Part shown: one piece after another, positions 1 through 6,407 of the stretch
Layout of the letters: every line of letters begins with the position of its first letter
Position numbering within the stretch: position 1 is the stretch's first letter
DNA from: an uncultured Lachnospiraceae bacterium
GTDB taxonomy: Bacteria; Bacillota; Clostridia; Lachnospirales; Lachnospiraceae
Reading direction: 5' to 3'
Length of the DNA stretch: 6,963 nucleotides
NCBI GenBank assembly: GCA_902803355.1
Contig: CADCPP010000027.1
Location: 1 to 6,963, forward strand
The notes under the pieces: model-generated
What the model was told of the DNA's origin: nothing
Databases searched by the model: none
What the model saw: the letters and a program-made list of their open reading frames with translations, nothing else
Position numbers and translations under genes: made by a program

Positions 1-71
1 GAAGAATTAGCGATCTCCAGCAGATATTTCGTTTTGCCTTTGCCTTTTTTGCCGGCAATGATCTCAAGCAT
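1..71 (-). CDS. Small P-loop ATP-binding protein, N-terminal fragment (3' end beyond window)
   Basis: Only the first 23 codons are present. The reading begins MLEIIAGKKGKGKTKYLLEI, with a Walker A (P-loop) motif GKKGKGKT at residues 7-14 directly after a short beta-strand, so the product very likely binds ATP or GTP. The opening resembles small proteins of Clostridia often annotated as 'ATP-binding protein' or, loosely, 'twitching motility protein PilT'; I recall that resemblance rather than having searched for it, and a true pilus role is not implied. The ATG is supported by GGAGG at 85-81, nine bases upstream, and by a near-perfect sigma-A promoter further up. The gene therefore seems to start a new transcript rather than to depend on the rodA operon. 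The SD lies inside a 10-base palindrome, GAGGATCCTC (75-84). The exact function is unknown. Confidence 0.72.
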   Translation of the reverse strand, partial: MLEIIAGKKGKGKTKYLLEIANS

Positions 72-110
72 AATGAGGATCCTCCGTATCGTAGATTTGT
101 AGTTGGTTTT

Positions 111-139
111 ATTATAGCTTCAGCTTGAAGATTTTTCAA
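111..139 (-). promoter_or_regulatory. Sigma-A promoter for the P-loop gene
   Basis: On the minus strand there is a -35 box TTGAAA (139-134), a 17-base spacer (133-117) and a consensus -10 box TATAAT (116-111). Initiation would be expected near position 104, giving a leader of about 33 bases before the ATG at 71, with the SD at 85-81. Only one base (-35 position 5) differs from the consensus hexamers, and the spacer has the ideal length. This is the only convincing promoter I found in the window. Confidence 0.85.
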
Positions 140-141
140 GC
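118..141. promoter_or_regulatory. Overlapping inverted repeats in the promoter, possible operator
   Basis: Two inverted repeats overlap here. GCTTGAA-N5-TTCAAGC occupies 123-141 with 7-bp arms and covers the -35 box and part of the spacer. CTTCA-GCT-TGAAG occupies 118-130 with 5-bp arms and fills the rest of the spacer up to the -10 box. Such placement is typical of a repressor operator. The repeats are AT-rich and short, so chance is possible; that they bind a protein is inference only. Confidence 0.35.
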
Positions 142-148
142 CATGATT

Positions 149-187
149 CCGATAAATCTCCTCCCGCTCCGCAGGATTTTTATCCGG
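149..187 (-). other. Imperfect stem-loop in the rodA 3' region
   Basis: About 14 bases after the rodA stop the transcript can fold with CC/GG, a bulged G, GAUAAA/UUUAUC, a 2x2 internal loop, and UCCU/AGGA around a G-rich loop. No U-tract follows, so it is not a standard intrinsic terminator. It could be an RNA 3'-end protecting element or a weak or Rho-dependent stop, or mean nothing. With the promoter at 111-139 it accounts for most of the 129-base gap between rodA and the P-loop gene. Confidence 0.2.
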
Positions 188-200
188 CTTAAAAGGAGTC

Positions 201-1352
201 TCAGCGCTGATCCTCTTCCGTCCTGCGCTGCAGGGAAACATTCATGACCAGGCCGATCGCGGTAAAGGTACAGACCAGCGAGCTCAGCCCCGCGCTGAAG
301 AAGGGCAGCACGACCCCCGTATTCGGCAGCAGGCCGCTGCAGACTCCGATATTGATAAAGACCTGCAGCCCGATGAGTGTGCCCACTCCCGCACAGATGA
401 TCCGTCCCTGCAGATCTCTTGCCTTTGCCGCTGCCCGGAAGCAGAGGAACACCAGCAGCGCAAACATCAGGATCACGGCACAGGTCCCGATAAAGCCAAG
501 CTCTTCGCCGACCACGGCAAAAATGAAATCACAGTTTTCCTCCGAAAGGAAGTTGCCGTTCTTCACGGAGTTAAAATCGGCATTGAACAGTCCCTTGCCA
601 TGCAGCTTTCCGGAAGCGATCGCCATTGCCGCCTTCGCCTGTTGATTGTTCAGGGCGGAATACTCCATATTGTCAGGGTTTAAAAACCCCAGGATCCGGT
701 TCAGCATATAGCGCTTCAGGATCCGTGGATTTTCCTGCAGGGAGTCCCAGACCAAAAAGCCGGCAAAGGGAACAACGGCAAGCGCCATCCTGCCGATCCA
801 TTTCCAGCTGATCCCGGCCACAAAGATCAGGACCAGAAAGATCAGGGCAAAAGTCCCCGTGGTAGACAGGTCCGGTTCCAGGAAGATCAGGACCGCAGGG
901 GCGCCAAAAAACGCGAGCGCGAGAAAAACGATCGAAGTCTTGTTAATCTTCTCCTGAAAATAGCCGAAGAACCACGCAAAGAACAGGATCATCATGACTT
1001 TGGCAAACTCCGAAGGCTGGAAACTGCCGATGCCCGGAAGCTTCAGCCAGCGGGTCGCGCCGTTCCAGGTCTGTCCTAAAGGAGTAAAGACAAGGCCGAG
1101 GATCCCCATCATAAACAGCCAGATGAGGCCGTGCAGCTTCAGCCAGAAGTGATAGTCGATCAACGTAAGGCCAAGCATACTGACCGAGCTCAGCATAAAG
1201 CCGAGCAGCTGTTCGCGGGTCGTTGCCGGACCGTCCGAAGCAAACGCGACCGCGCTCTGCAGGACGGTAAAGCCCAGAATACTGAGCGCAGCCACCACCA
1301 GCATCAGCGGCAGGTTGAAATTTCGTATCCGATATCGATCAAACGCAAACAT
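201..1352 (-). CDS. rodA: SEDS-family peptidoglycan polymerase RodA
   Basis: RodA is a polytopic membrane glycosyltransferase that polymerises lipid II into glycan strands for cell elongation and works with a class B PBP, here presumably the mrdA product. The 383-residue length is usual for the family. Visible motifs are: GATRWLKLPG-type segment at 98-107 with the conserved Trp at 102, QPSEFAK at 112-118, EPDLSTT at 159-165 (usually QPDLGT), GKGLF at 252-256, and CDFIFAVVGEELG at 274-286 with the essential SEDS Asp at 275. LPNTGVVLPFFSAGLSS (342-358) matches the LPxTGxxLPFxSxGxSS signature, although SAGLSS replaces the commoner SYGGSS. The ATG shares one base with the minD stop (TGATG). The nearest SD-like run, AAAGGAT (1375-1369), is about 17 bases away, so translation probably depends on ribosomes ending minD. 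FtsW is the alternative name within this family; the context favours RodA. Confidence 0.94.
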   Translation of the reverse strand: MFAFDRYRIRNFNLPLMLVVAALSILGFTVLQSAVAFASDGPATTREQLLGFMLSSVSMLGLTLIDYHFWLKLHGLIWLFMMGILGLVFTPLGQTWNGATRWLKLPGIGSFQPSEFAKVMMILFFAWFFGYFQEKINKTSIVFLALAFFGAPAVLIFLEPDLSTTGTFALIFLVLIFVAGISWKWIGRMALAVVPFAGFLVWDSLQENPRILKRYMLNRILGFLNPDNMEYSALNNQQAKAAMAIASGKLHGKGLFNADFNSVKNGNFLSEENCDFIFAVVGEELGFIGTCAVILMFALLVFLCFRAAAKARDLQGRIICAGVGTLIGLQVFINIGVCSGLLPNTGVVLPFFSAGLSSLVCTFTAIGLVMNVSLQRRTEEDQR

Positions 1353-2122
1353 CAGTAGCGGCTAAACCATCCTTTCTTTTTTCTGATCGGCGGGATCGGG
1401 ACAGATTCGCCCAGCAGCCGGCGGACGATCCGTCCATAAGCCGCAGCGGCAGGCGAAGATCCGCCGTATACCGGTCTTCCTTCATTGGCCAGGCTGATCA
1501 CCGCGTCATCATCGGGAATGACGCCCAGAAGCTCTGCGCCAAGCACATCCGTGATCTCTTCGGGCTTCATCATGGCGCCCTTGCGCACAAGCTCCGGCCG
1601 AACGCCGTTGACAATGATGCTTCGTTTTCTGACCCCTGCTTCTTCCAGCAGATGCAGTACCTTGTCCGCGTCACGGACCGCAGAAACAACGGGAGCCGTC
1701 AGCACGATGCCTTCTCCTGCGAGCGGGATCACCGAGCGGAAGTATTCGCCGATCCCCGCAGGGCAGTCGATCAGGATGATCTCGGCAAGCACGGAAAGCT
1801 CAGCAAGAAGCCTGCGGAGAGACTCTTCGGTAAACCATTCCGCTTTTACCGTCTGCGCGGCGGCAAGAAGCGCGAGATTCGGATAGCGCTCAGCCGTGAC
1901 CAGAGCATCGCCCGCCGGAACGATCCCGCGCACGACGTCGCCGATATGATAGAACACCTGTGTTTCCAGACCAAGTGATACATCCAGATTGCGCAGTCCC
2001 AGATCCAGATCGACCAGGATCGTTTTGACGCCGGATGCGGCAAGGCCGGCGCCGATCGCGGCCGCCGCAGTGGTTTTGCCGACACCGCCTTTTCCCGAAG
2101 TGATCACACAGATTTTTGCCAT
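1352..2122 (-). CDS. minD: Septum site-determining ATPase MinD (without adjacent minC or minE)
   Basis: MinD is a deviant Walker A ATPase that dimerises on ATP, binds the membrane and positions the MinC division inhibitor. The 256-residue product shows SGKGGVGKTT at 9-18 with signature Lys11 and catalytic Lys16, the Walker A' segment VDLDLGLRNLD at 37-47 with Asp38 and Asp40, and the Walker B-like LIDCPAGI at 117-124 (Asp119). These positions match E. coli MinD nearly residue for residue. The C-terminus, KKKGWFSRY, resembles the amphipathic membrane-targeting helix KKGFLKRLFGG of E. coli MinD but stops about four residues earlier. The start at 2122 is chosen because it gives MAKICVITSGKGG, the usual N-terminus, with GGAGG at 2132-2128; a start 16 codons upstream would lie inside mrdA. 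The gene sits 10 bases after mrdA and overlaps rodA by one base. Clostridial clusters normally carry minC before it and minE after it; both are missing. Confidence 0.95.
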   Translation of the reverse strand: MAKICVITSGKGGVGKTTAAAAIGAGLAASGVKTILVDLDLGLRNLDVSLGLETQVFYHIGDVVRGIVPAGDALVTAERYPNLALLAAAQTVKAEWFTEESLRRLLAELSVLAEIILIDCPAGIGEYFRSVIPLAGEGIVLTAPVVSAVRDADKVLHLLEEAGVRKRSIIVNGVRPELVRKGAMMKPEEITDVLGAELLGVIPDDDAVISLANEGRPVYGGSSPAAAAYGRIVRRLLGESVPIPPIRKKKGWFSRY

Positions 2123-2127
2123 CCTCT

Positions 2128-2135
2128 CCTCCTTA
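2128..2135 (-). promoter_or_regulatory. minD ribosome binding site fused to the mrdA stop codon
   Basis: TAAGGAGG reads as the mrdA stop codon TAA (2135-2133) running straight into a perfect GGAGG (2132-2128), five bases before the minD ATG at 2122. A terminating mrdA ribosome would stand on the minD SD, which favours coupled translation and fixes the minD start. Confidence 0.8.
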
Positions 2136-5015
2136 ATCACTGATCGAGTTGCCGCCGGCATCGCGTGCATGGCCGGAGATCACATCTTCATACGTGATAT
2201 GTCCGTAATAATAATCGTAGATATATCCGCCCAGTTCCGCCGTGTTTCCGGAAGTATACCCATTCGGGATCGTCACCGCCACACAGATCTCCGGATCGTC
2301 ATAAGGCGCAAAGCTGATAAATGTCGCATGGTTCGGTCTGGCCAGATTTTCACGGGCTGTACCGGTCTTGCTGGCGATGTCAACGTTGCCGGAGAAAACA
2401 TAGGATGTGCTTCCCTGTGTGCGGGAAAGGTGCATGCCGTACTGAATGGCGTCCCAGGTCTCGTCCATAAACTCTGTCCTGCTGACGAACTCTCCGCGGT
2501 AGCTCTGCAGAAGATTCCCGTTCGTATCATTGCGGTGATCAAGCAGCGTCAGATCATAGATCGTGCCTCTTGTCGCGATCGTGGTGACATAGCGTGCGAT
2601 CTGCACATTGGAAAACAGGTTTGTGCCCTGTCCGATCGCAGAAGTGATCGCGGATACATCGGAAATGACCGGTGAGGATTCGGAGATCTCCACGCCTGTT
2701 TTGGTACCAAGTCCCAAAAGCTCCGCGTAGCGGCGAAGTTTTTCCACGCCTTCCGCGTCCACGTAGCTGCCGTCCACCATGCCAAGACGGTAGCCGAGCT
2801 GGCTGAAGAAATCGTTGCAGGAATTCATCAGCGCTATCGGGATCGTCTGTGAACCGTGATTGCGGGGATAGACCCAGCAGTGAACTTCGATGCCGGCCGC
2901 CGTAAAAACGCCCTTTGTTGAGAGATAAGTATGGCTGTCAATGATCCCTGTTTCCATGGATGCCGCTGCCGTGACCGGTTTGAAAATAGAGCCGGGGGCC
3001 GTCCTGGCCTGCGTGGCGGAATTGAACAGCGGCGTGGATTGATCCTGAAGCAGTGAAGCGTAATACGAGGAGTCGCTGATCCGGTTATTATCGTAACCCG
3101 GATAGGAAACCATCGCCCGCACTTTTCCGGTCGTTGAATCGATCACTGTTGCGGCAGCAGAATAAGGATCGAGGGCAAGCTGCGCGGGCGTGATCTCGAT
3201 ATTATTGATCTTTTCACGCAGAAACAGAAACGCCTGCTCTTCATCCCGCTCCGTGCCTTCCTCTTCCGTAGAGTCCCCATCATCCGGCTCTTCGCCGCTT
3301 CCCTCAAGAAGGGCTATCCACTCTTCGTCCGGCTCGAGGACGCCCTGCTCAAATAAGGCAAGCGCCAGATCGCAGCGGCTTACCGCATCCGAATAGATCA
3401 GTTTTTTATAGATGGCCTTGGCAAAAACGCTGCTGTCTCCTGCCTGCTTTATGATCAGCTCCGCAAGACTGCGGTAGACCTGCTCGGAGCTGGTGTATTT
3501 CTCGTCAAGATCCAGTCTGGTCACGTCGATCCAGCCAAGTTCAAGCGCCTGCCGGAGATATTCCTGAAGGCTGATGGTCCCGTCCTTGCGGTAGGCCACA
3601 TACAGTTCGGAATTCGTATCGATATTATCACGGATCAGGATCCGGCTATCCAGCATGGCAGAATAGATCGCCGTGAAATAATCCTGCATATCACTGTCAA
3701 GATCCACATATGCCGCCGGGTCAGGTGAAAGCAGCTCATCCCGTATGGCCAGGGACGTTTCTTCTTCAGCCTTAAGAAAAGCTTCCTGAAGGCGCTGCTG
3801 CGCGGGACCGGCAGCTTCATCCGCAAAGCGATCATACTTAAGCACATTGTTCGCGATCAGCTGATAGTAAGCCTGGCGGATGGGAATATAATGATCCGAT
3901 GCAGCCGGATCGGCATCATAATCCACCAGATGCGCGGAAAGAATGCCGGCAAGCTTCTGCTCGATCAGATGATAGCTGGCTTTCTGCAGGTCCGCATCGA
4001 TGGAGAGGTAGATGTCATCGCCGGCAACCGGATCTACCGTTTCAATGACCTTCTGGATCTGGCCGAGATTATTGACGTATACCGTCGTGGTGCCGCTCGT
4101 TCCGCGCAGAGCTTCCTCCATCGCGGCTTCGATCCCGGTCTTTCCGATCATATCGCCGGAAACATAGGTTGCCCCCTGCTCATTCATGGCTTCGATCTCT
4201 TCCACGCTCGCAAGGCTGGTGTAGCCGATGATATGGCAGAAATATTTCGCATCGTTATAGACCCGTTCGTAGGACTGCTGAATATCGACGCCCAGCAGCT
4301 GCGACGCGTTTTCACGGATCGCAACCATCGTCTCATCGCTGATATTTCGGGCAACGACGCTTGGCCGGTAACGAACATAGAAATTCAGCGACAGGCTGTA
4401 GCGGATATAGATGACCTTCAGGGCTGTTGCCGGGTCGATCTCATAGGTCGTTTTATCCTGATTCCTGCCTACGCCGAAGCGGTTCATATAATATTGCACG
4501 ATGTCCTGCGAAGAAGCACTGCGTTCTTCCTCGGTCAGCTCGCTCACCGCCTTTTTGCCGTACATATCCCGCAGGAAACGAAGTCTTGCGGCATCGGAGG
4601 GGAAACTCTCCTGCAGCACGCCGTTTTCATCATAATACAGCGGAATCGTCTGCTCGATCGTCTCTCCGTGCGCTTCGAGCAGTCGGATCAGACGGATCAG
4701 CATCAGATTGCGGACATAGCCGGTCTCATAAGAGCCGTCATCCGTCACGGTCACATTCTGAACCAGGCGGTTATAGGCAAGGAGTTTGCCGTTGCAGTCG
4801 TAAATGCGGCCTCTGGTCGGCGAGACGGAGATCCTGCGGATCGTCGTTGTCTGCACGTTTTGTTCCGCTTCATCGCCCTGAACGATCTGCAGATGGTACA
4901 TCTGGCGAAACAGAAGGATAAACAGTACGACAAAGACCGCCACCACCGGGAACAGGCGCGAGGTGACGATCTGCCTGAATTTATATCCTAAATATTCCAG
5001 AAATTCTTTAAACAA
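2133..5015 (-). CDS. mrdA: Class B penicillin-binding protein 2, long clostridial form with large insertion
   Basis: PBP2 is the membrane-anchored transpeptidase that crosslinks glycan made by RodA during elongation. The 960-residue product has a single N-terminal membrane segment (about 21-37) and a PBP dimerisation/pedestal domain with RGRIYDCNGKLLAYN (68-82) and GKTGIEAAMEEALRG (291-305). The transpeptidase motifs are all intact: SIFK with nucleophile Ser676 and Lys679, SCN at 732-734, and KTGT at 883-886. E. coli PBP2 has 633 residues; most of the excess is one block at about 356-608, between IDADLQKASYHLIEQKL and the first transpeptidase strand ATVIDSTTGKVRAMVSYPG (622-640). The block looks mainly helical and ends in an acidic tract (about 570-594). 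I believe similar long forms occur in Lachnospiraceae. The start is TTG at 5015, overlapping mreD by 8 bases; no other start codon fits the reading before Met39, which lies past the membrane anchor. Confidence 0.95.
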   Translation of the reverse strand: MFKEFLEYLGYKFRQIVTSRLFPVVAVFVVLFILLFRQMYHLQIVQGDEAEQNVQTTTIRRISVSPTRGRIYDCNGKLLAYNRLVQNVTVTDDGSYETGYVRNLMLIRLIRLLEAHGETIEQTIPLYYDENGVLQESFPSDAARLRFLRDMYGKKAVSELTEEERSASSQDIVQYYMNRFGVGRNQDKTTYEIDPATALKVIYIRYSLSLNFYVRYRPSVVARNISDETMVAIRENASQLLGVDIQQSYERVYNDAKYFCHIIGYTSLASVEEIEAMNEQGATYVSGDMIGKTGIEAAMEEALRGTSGTTTVYVNNLGQIQKVIETVDPVAGDDIYLSIDADLQKASYHLIEQKLAGILSAHLVDYDADPAASDHYIPIRQAYYQLIANNVLKYDRFADEAAGPAQQRLQEAFLKAEEETSLAIRDELLSPDPAAYVDLDSDMQDYFTAIYSAMLDSRILIRDNIDTNSELYVAYRKDGTISLQEYLRQALELGWIDVTRLDLDEKYTSSEQVYRSLAELIIKQAGDSSVFAKAIYKKLIYSDAVSRCDLALALFEQGVLEPDEEWIALLEGSGEEPDDGDSTEEEGTERDEEQAFLFLREKINNIEITPAQLALDPYSAAATVIDSTTGKVRAMVSYPGYDNNRISDSSYYASLLQDQSTPLFNSATQARTAPGSIFKPVTAAASMETGIIDSHTYLSTKGVFTAAGIEVHCWVYPRNHGSQTIPIALMNSCNDFFSQLGYRLGMVDGSYVDAEGVEKLRRYAELLGLGTKTGVEISESSPVISDVSAITSAIGQGTNLFSNVQIARYVTTIATRGTIYDLTLLDHRNDTNGNLLQSYRGEFVSRTEFMDETWDAIQYGMHLSRTQGSTSYVFSGNVDIASKTGTARENLARPNHATFISFAPYDDPEICVAVTIPNGYTSGNTAELGGYIYDYYYGHITYEDVISGHARDAGGNSISD

Positions 5016-5526
5016 AGGACCTGGTCCTCCTGGTCTCCCATCGTTCGATCACGGCGTCCGCGCGGCGCAGCAGCGGATACAAAACCAGAGTCAGCAGCGC
5101 GGTATACAGCAGCTCGGGAAGGATGATGCCCGTCAGATACGCGCCGAAATCATATTGACCGTTAAGGACAAATGCGAACAGAAATACCCCGATGTGATAA
5201 AGCAGGTCGCTGATCAGGCAAAGCAGCAGCGGCATGTCAACAAACTCAGTATAGTAAAGCTGTCCGAGAAGCCCGATCGCATAGCCCAGAAGGGTATAGA
5301 TCAGGGCGGAAAAACCAATCGTCTGACTGAAAAAGATATCCAGCAGCAGGCCGCAGGCAAAACCGATGCACATCCCGTCCGTGCTGCCCCGCATGAATCC
5401 AAACGAAAAGACCAGGATCAGCATGATATTCGGAACCGTCAGGATCAGGGAAGACGCAGCAAAAATATTGTTCTGCAGAAAAAAGACCGCAAGGATCAGA
5501 AGCAGATAAGAAATAACGCGTTTCAT
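5008..5526 (-). CDS. mreD: Rod shape-determining membrane protein MreD
   Basis: MreD is an integral membrane partner of MreC in the elongation complex. The 172-residue product has several hydrophobic helices (about 4-17, 33-45, 51-66, 72-90, 98-121, 131-152), a length and layout usual for MreD. Family hallmarks are the PN pair at 32-33 opening a helix and the GFACGLLLD segment at 55-63, the glycine-rich stretch ending in a conserved Asp. The C-terminal tail is basic. The ATG at 5526 overlaps the mreC stop as ATGA (4 bases), with only a weak SD-like GGGGAAA upstream in mreC, so coupling to mreC is likely. The stop TAA lies 8 bases inside mrdA. MreD proteins vary greatly in sequence; position between mreC and mrdA makes the call secure. 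Confidence 0.92.
   Translation of the reverse strand: MKRVISYLLLILAVFFLQNNIFAASSLILTVPNIMLILVFSFGFMRGSTDGMCIGFACGLLLDIFFSQTIGFSALIYTLLGYAIGLLGQLYYTEFVDMPLLLCLISDLLYHIGVFLFAFVLNGQYDFGAYLTGIILPELLYTALLTLVLYPLLRRADAVIERWETRRTRSFV
5016..5030 (-). promoter_or_regulatory. mrdA ribosome binding site partly inside a palindrome, before a TTG start
   Basis: GGAGG (5030-5026) lies 10 bases before the TTG start at 5015. The last three SD bases fall in a 13-base perfect palindrome, AGGACC-A-GGTCCT (5028-5016), which ends directly against the start codon. In mRNA it can form AGGAC/GUCCU with a CAG loop, hiding part of the SD. The site is within the mreD coding end, so a ribosome finishing mreD would open the hairpin. 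This suggests that mrdA translation is tied to mreD; the effect is inferred. Confidence 0.5.
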
Positions 5527-6380
5527 GGTGTTTCCCCGGAGATCTTCAGCGTGGTCACCACCAGAACGGAATCCAGATCATCAAAATCCGCGGCGGGACG
5601 AATGGTCCCCGAACGGGTCAGGCGGTTGGCATCCGTGCCGATCTCTTCCACAAAACCGATCAGCAGACCGGGAACATAGAGCTCACTGATATTGGAGGTG
5701 ACGATCATATCCCCTATCGCAATATCGTCTTCCATGCCGATATTCTGCAGGCTGAGCAGGCCGTCAGCATACAGGGACAGATCCCCTGCCACGATGCAGC
5801 CGGCCTGCGTACGGGACGTCATGGCGCTCACATACTGCGCGTCATTGATGATAGTGCTGACGGTCGCGTAACTGTCTCCGACCGCCGTAACGATCCCAAC
5901 CAGGCCGCCGTCTGCAAGAACGTTCATATTCACGCGAATGCCGTCCCGGCTGCCCTTGTCGATCAGGAAGGAGCGGTACCAGTTGCTGGAGTTTTTCCCG
6001 ATGATGTGCGCGCCGATCGTATCATAATTTGGGTACTGCTGCTGAAGATCCAGCAGTTCCCGCATCGCATTCAGCTCGTTCTCCCGCAGCTTTAAGCGTG
6101 CGTTCTCCGCCCGCAGGATGGCCAGTTCTTCGGAAAGCAGTTTGTTGATCTCCTGCGTACGGGAGAGTTCGCGCTGTTCTTCTATCCGGTCAAACAGGTA
6201 GCGTCCGGCCGTATTCATGCCTTTCTGCATGGGCATCAGGACCGCGTCGATCCCGCTTCGCAGCGTGTTGCTGAAGGATGAGCTGAAGGAGCTTAAGAGC
6301 AGCAGAAAAAGACAGACGCCGACCAGGATCAGCAGTCCGGCATGCGGACGCAAAGAGGATTTATCGCGTTTTTCCGGCAT
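5523..6380 (-). CDS. mreC: Rod shape-determining protein MreC
   Basis: MreC is a bitopic protein whose extracytoplasmic part activates or scaffolds the RodA-PBP2 pair. The 285-residue product has a short charged cytoplasmic N-terminus, one membrane helix (about 14-33), a coiled coil (about 62-112) rich in Glu, Leu and Arg, and a beta-rich domain. The latter contains the family motif GKNSSNWYRSFLIDKGSRDG at 128-147, then GGLVGIVTAVG (158-168) and, near the end, PGLLIGFVEEI (237-247) and RPAADFDDLDSVLVV (261-275). Length is typical. The ATG at 6380 is preceded by AAGGAG (6392-6387) at six bases. It follows radC by 27 bases, a gap holding little besides the SD, so it is probably co-transcribed with radC or from a promoter upstream of it. 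In most Firmicutes mreB sits in this gap; here it is absent. Confidence 0.95.
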   Translation of the reverse strand: MPEKRDKSSLRPHAGLLILVGVCLFLLLLSSFSSSFSNTLRSGIDAVLMPMQKGMNTAGRYLFDRIEEQRELSRTQEINKLLSEELAILRAENARLKLRENELNAMRELLDLQQQYPNYDTIGAHIIGKNSSNWYRSFLIDKGSRDGIRVNMNVLADGGLVGIVTAVGDSYATVSTIINDAQYVSAMTSRTQAGCIVAGDLSLYADGLLSLQNIGMEDDIAIGDMIVTSNISELYVPGLLIGFVEEIGTDANRLTRSGTIRPAADFDDLDSVLVVTTLKISGETP

Positions 6381-6407
6381 TGTCTTCTCCTTTTCGTCTG
6401 GCTTTGA

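Noticed and set aside
118..136. Hairpin CTTCA-GCT-TGAAG followed by ATTTTT on the plus strand as a terminator
   Set aside because: No plus-strand gene precedes it, the stem is only five base pairs, and the site lies in a minus-strand promoter.
823..894. Repeat AAGATCAGGACC at 823-834 and 883-894
   Set aside because: The copies are 60 bases apart in the same frame and both code for Val-Leu-Ile-Phe in membrane helices of RodA; shared codon use explains them.
2123..2170. Earlier ATG for minD at 2170
   Set aside because: It would add 16 residues absent from the family and overlap the end of mrdA; the start at 2122 has a perfect SD and gives the standard N-terminus.
2200..2240. TATTAT-like -10 box upstream of minD, inside mrdA
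   Set aside because: No fitting -35 hexamer at 16-18 bases; not enough for a separate minD promoter.
3891..4991. Long open reading frame on the plus strand (366 codons) opposite mrdA
   Set aside because: It lies wholly opposite a gene with clear catalytic motifs, shows no recognisable domain or supported start, and is the kind of frame expected from GC-leaning codon use on the other strand. The same holds for plus-strand frames at 1989-2675 and 4963-5679.
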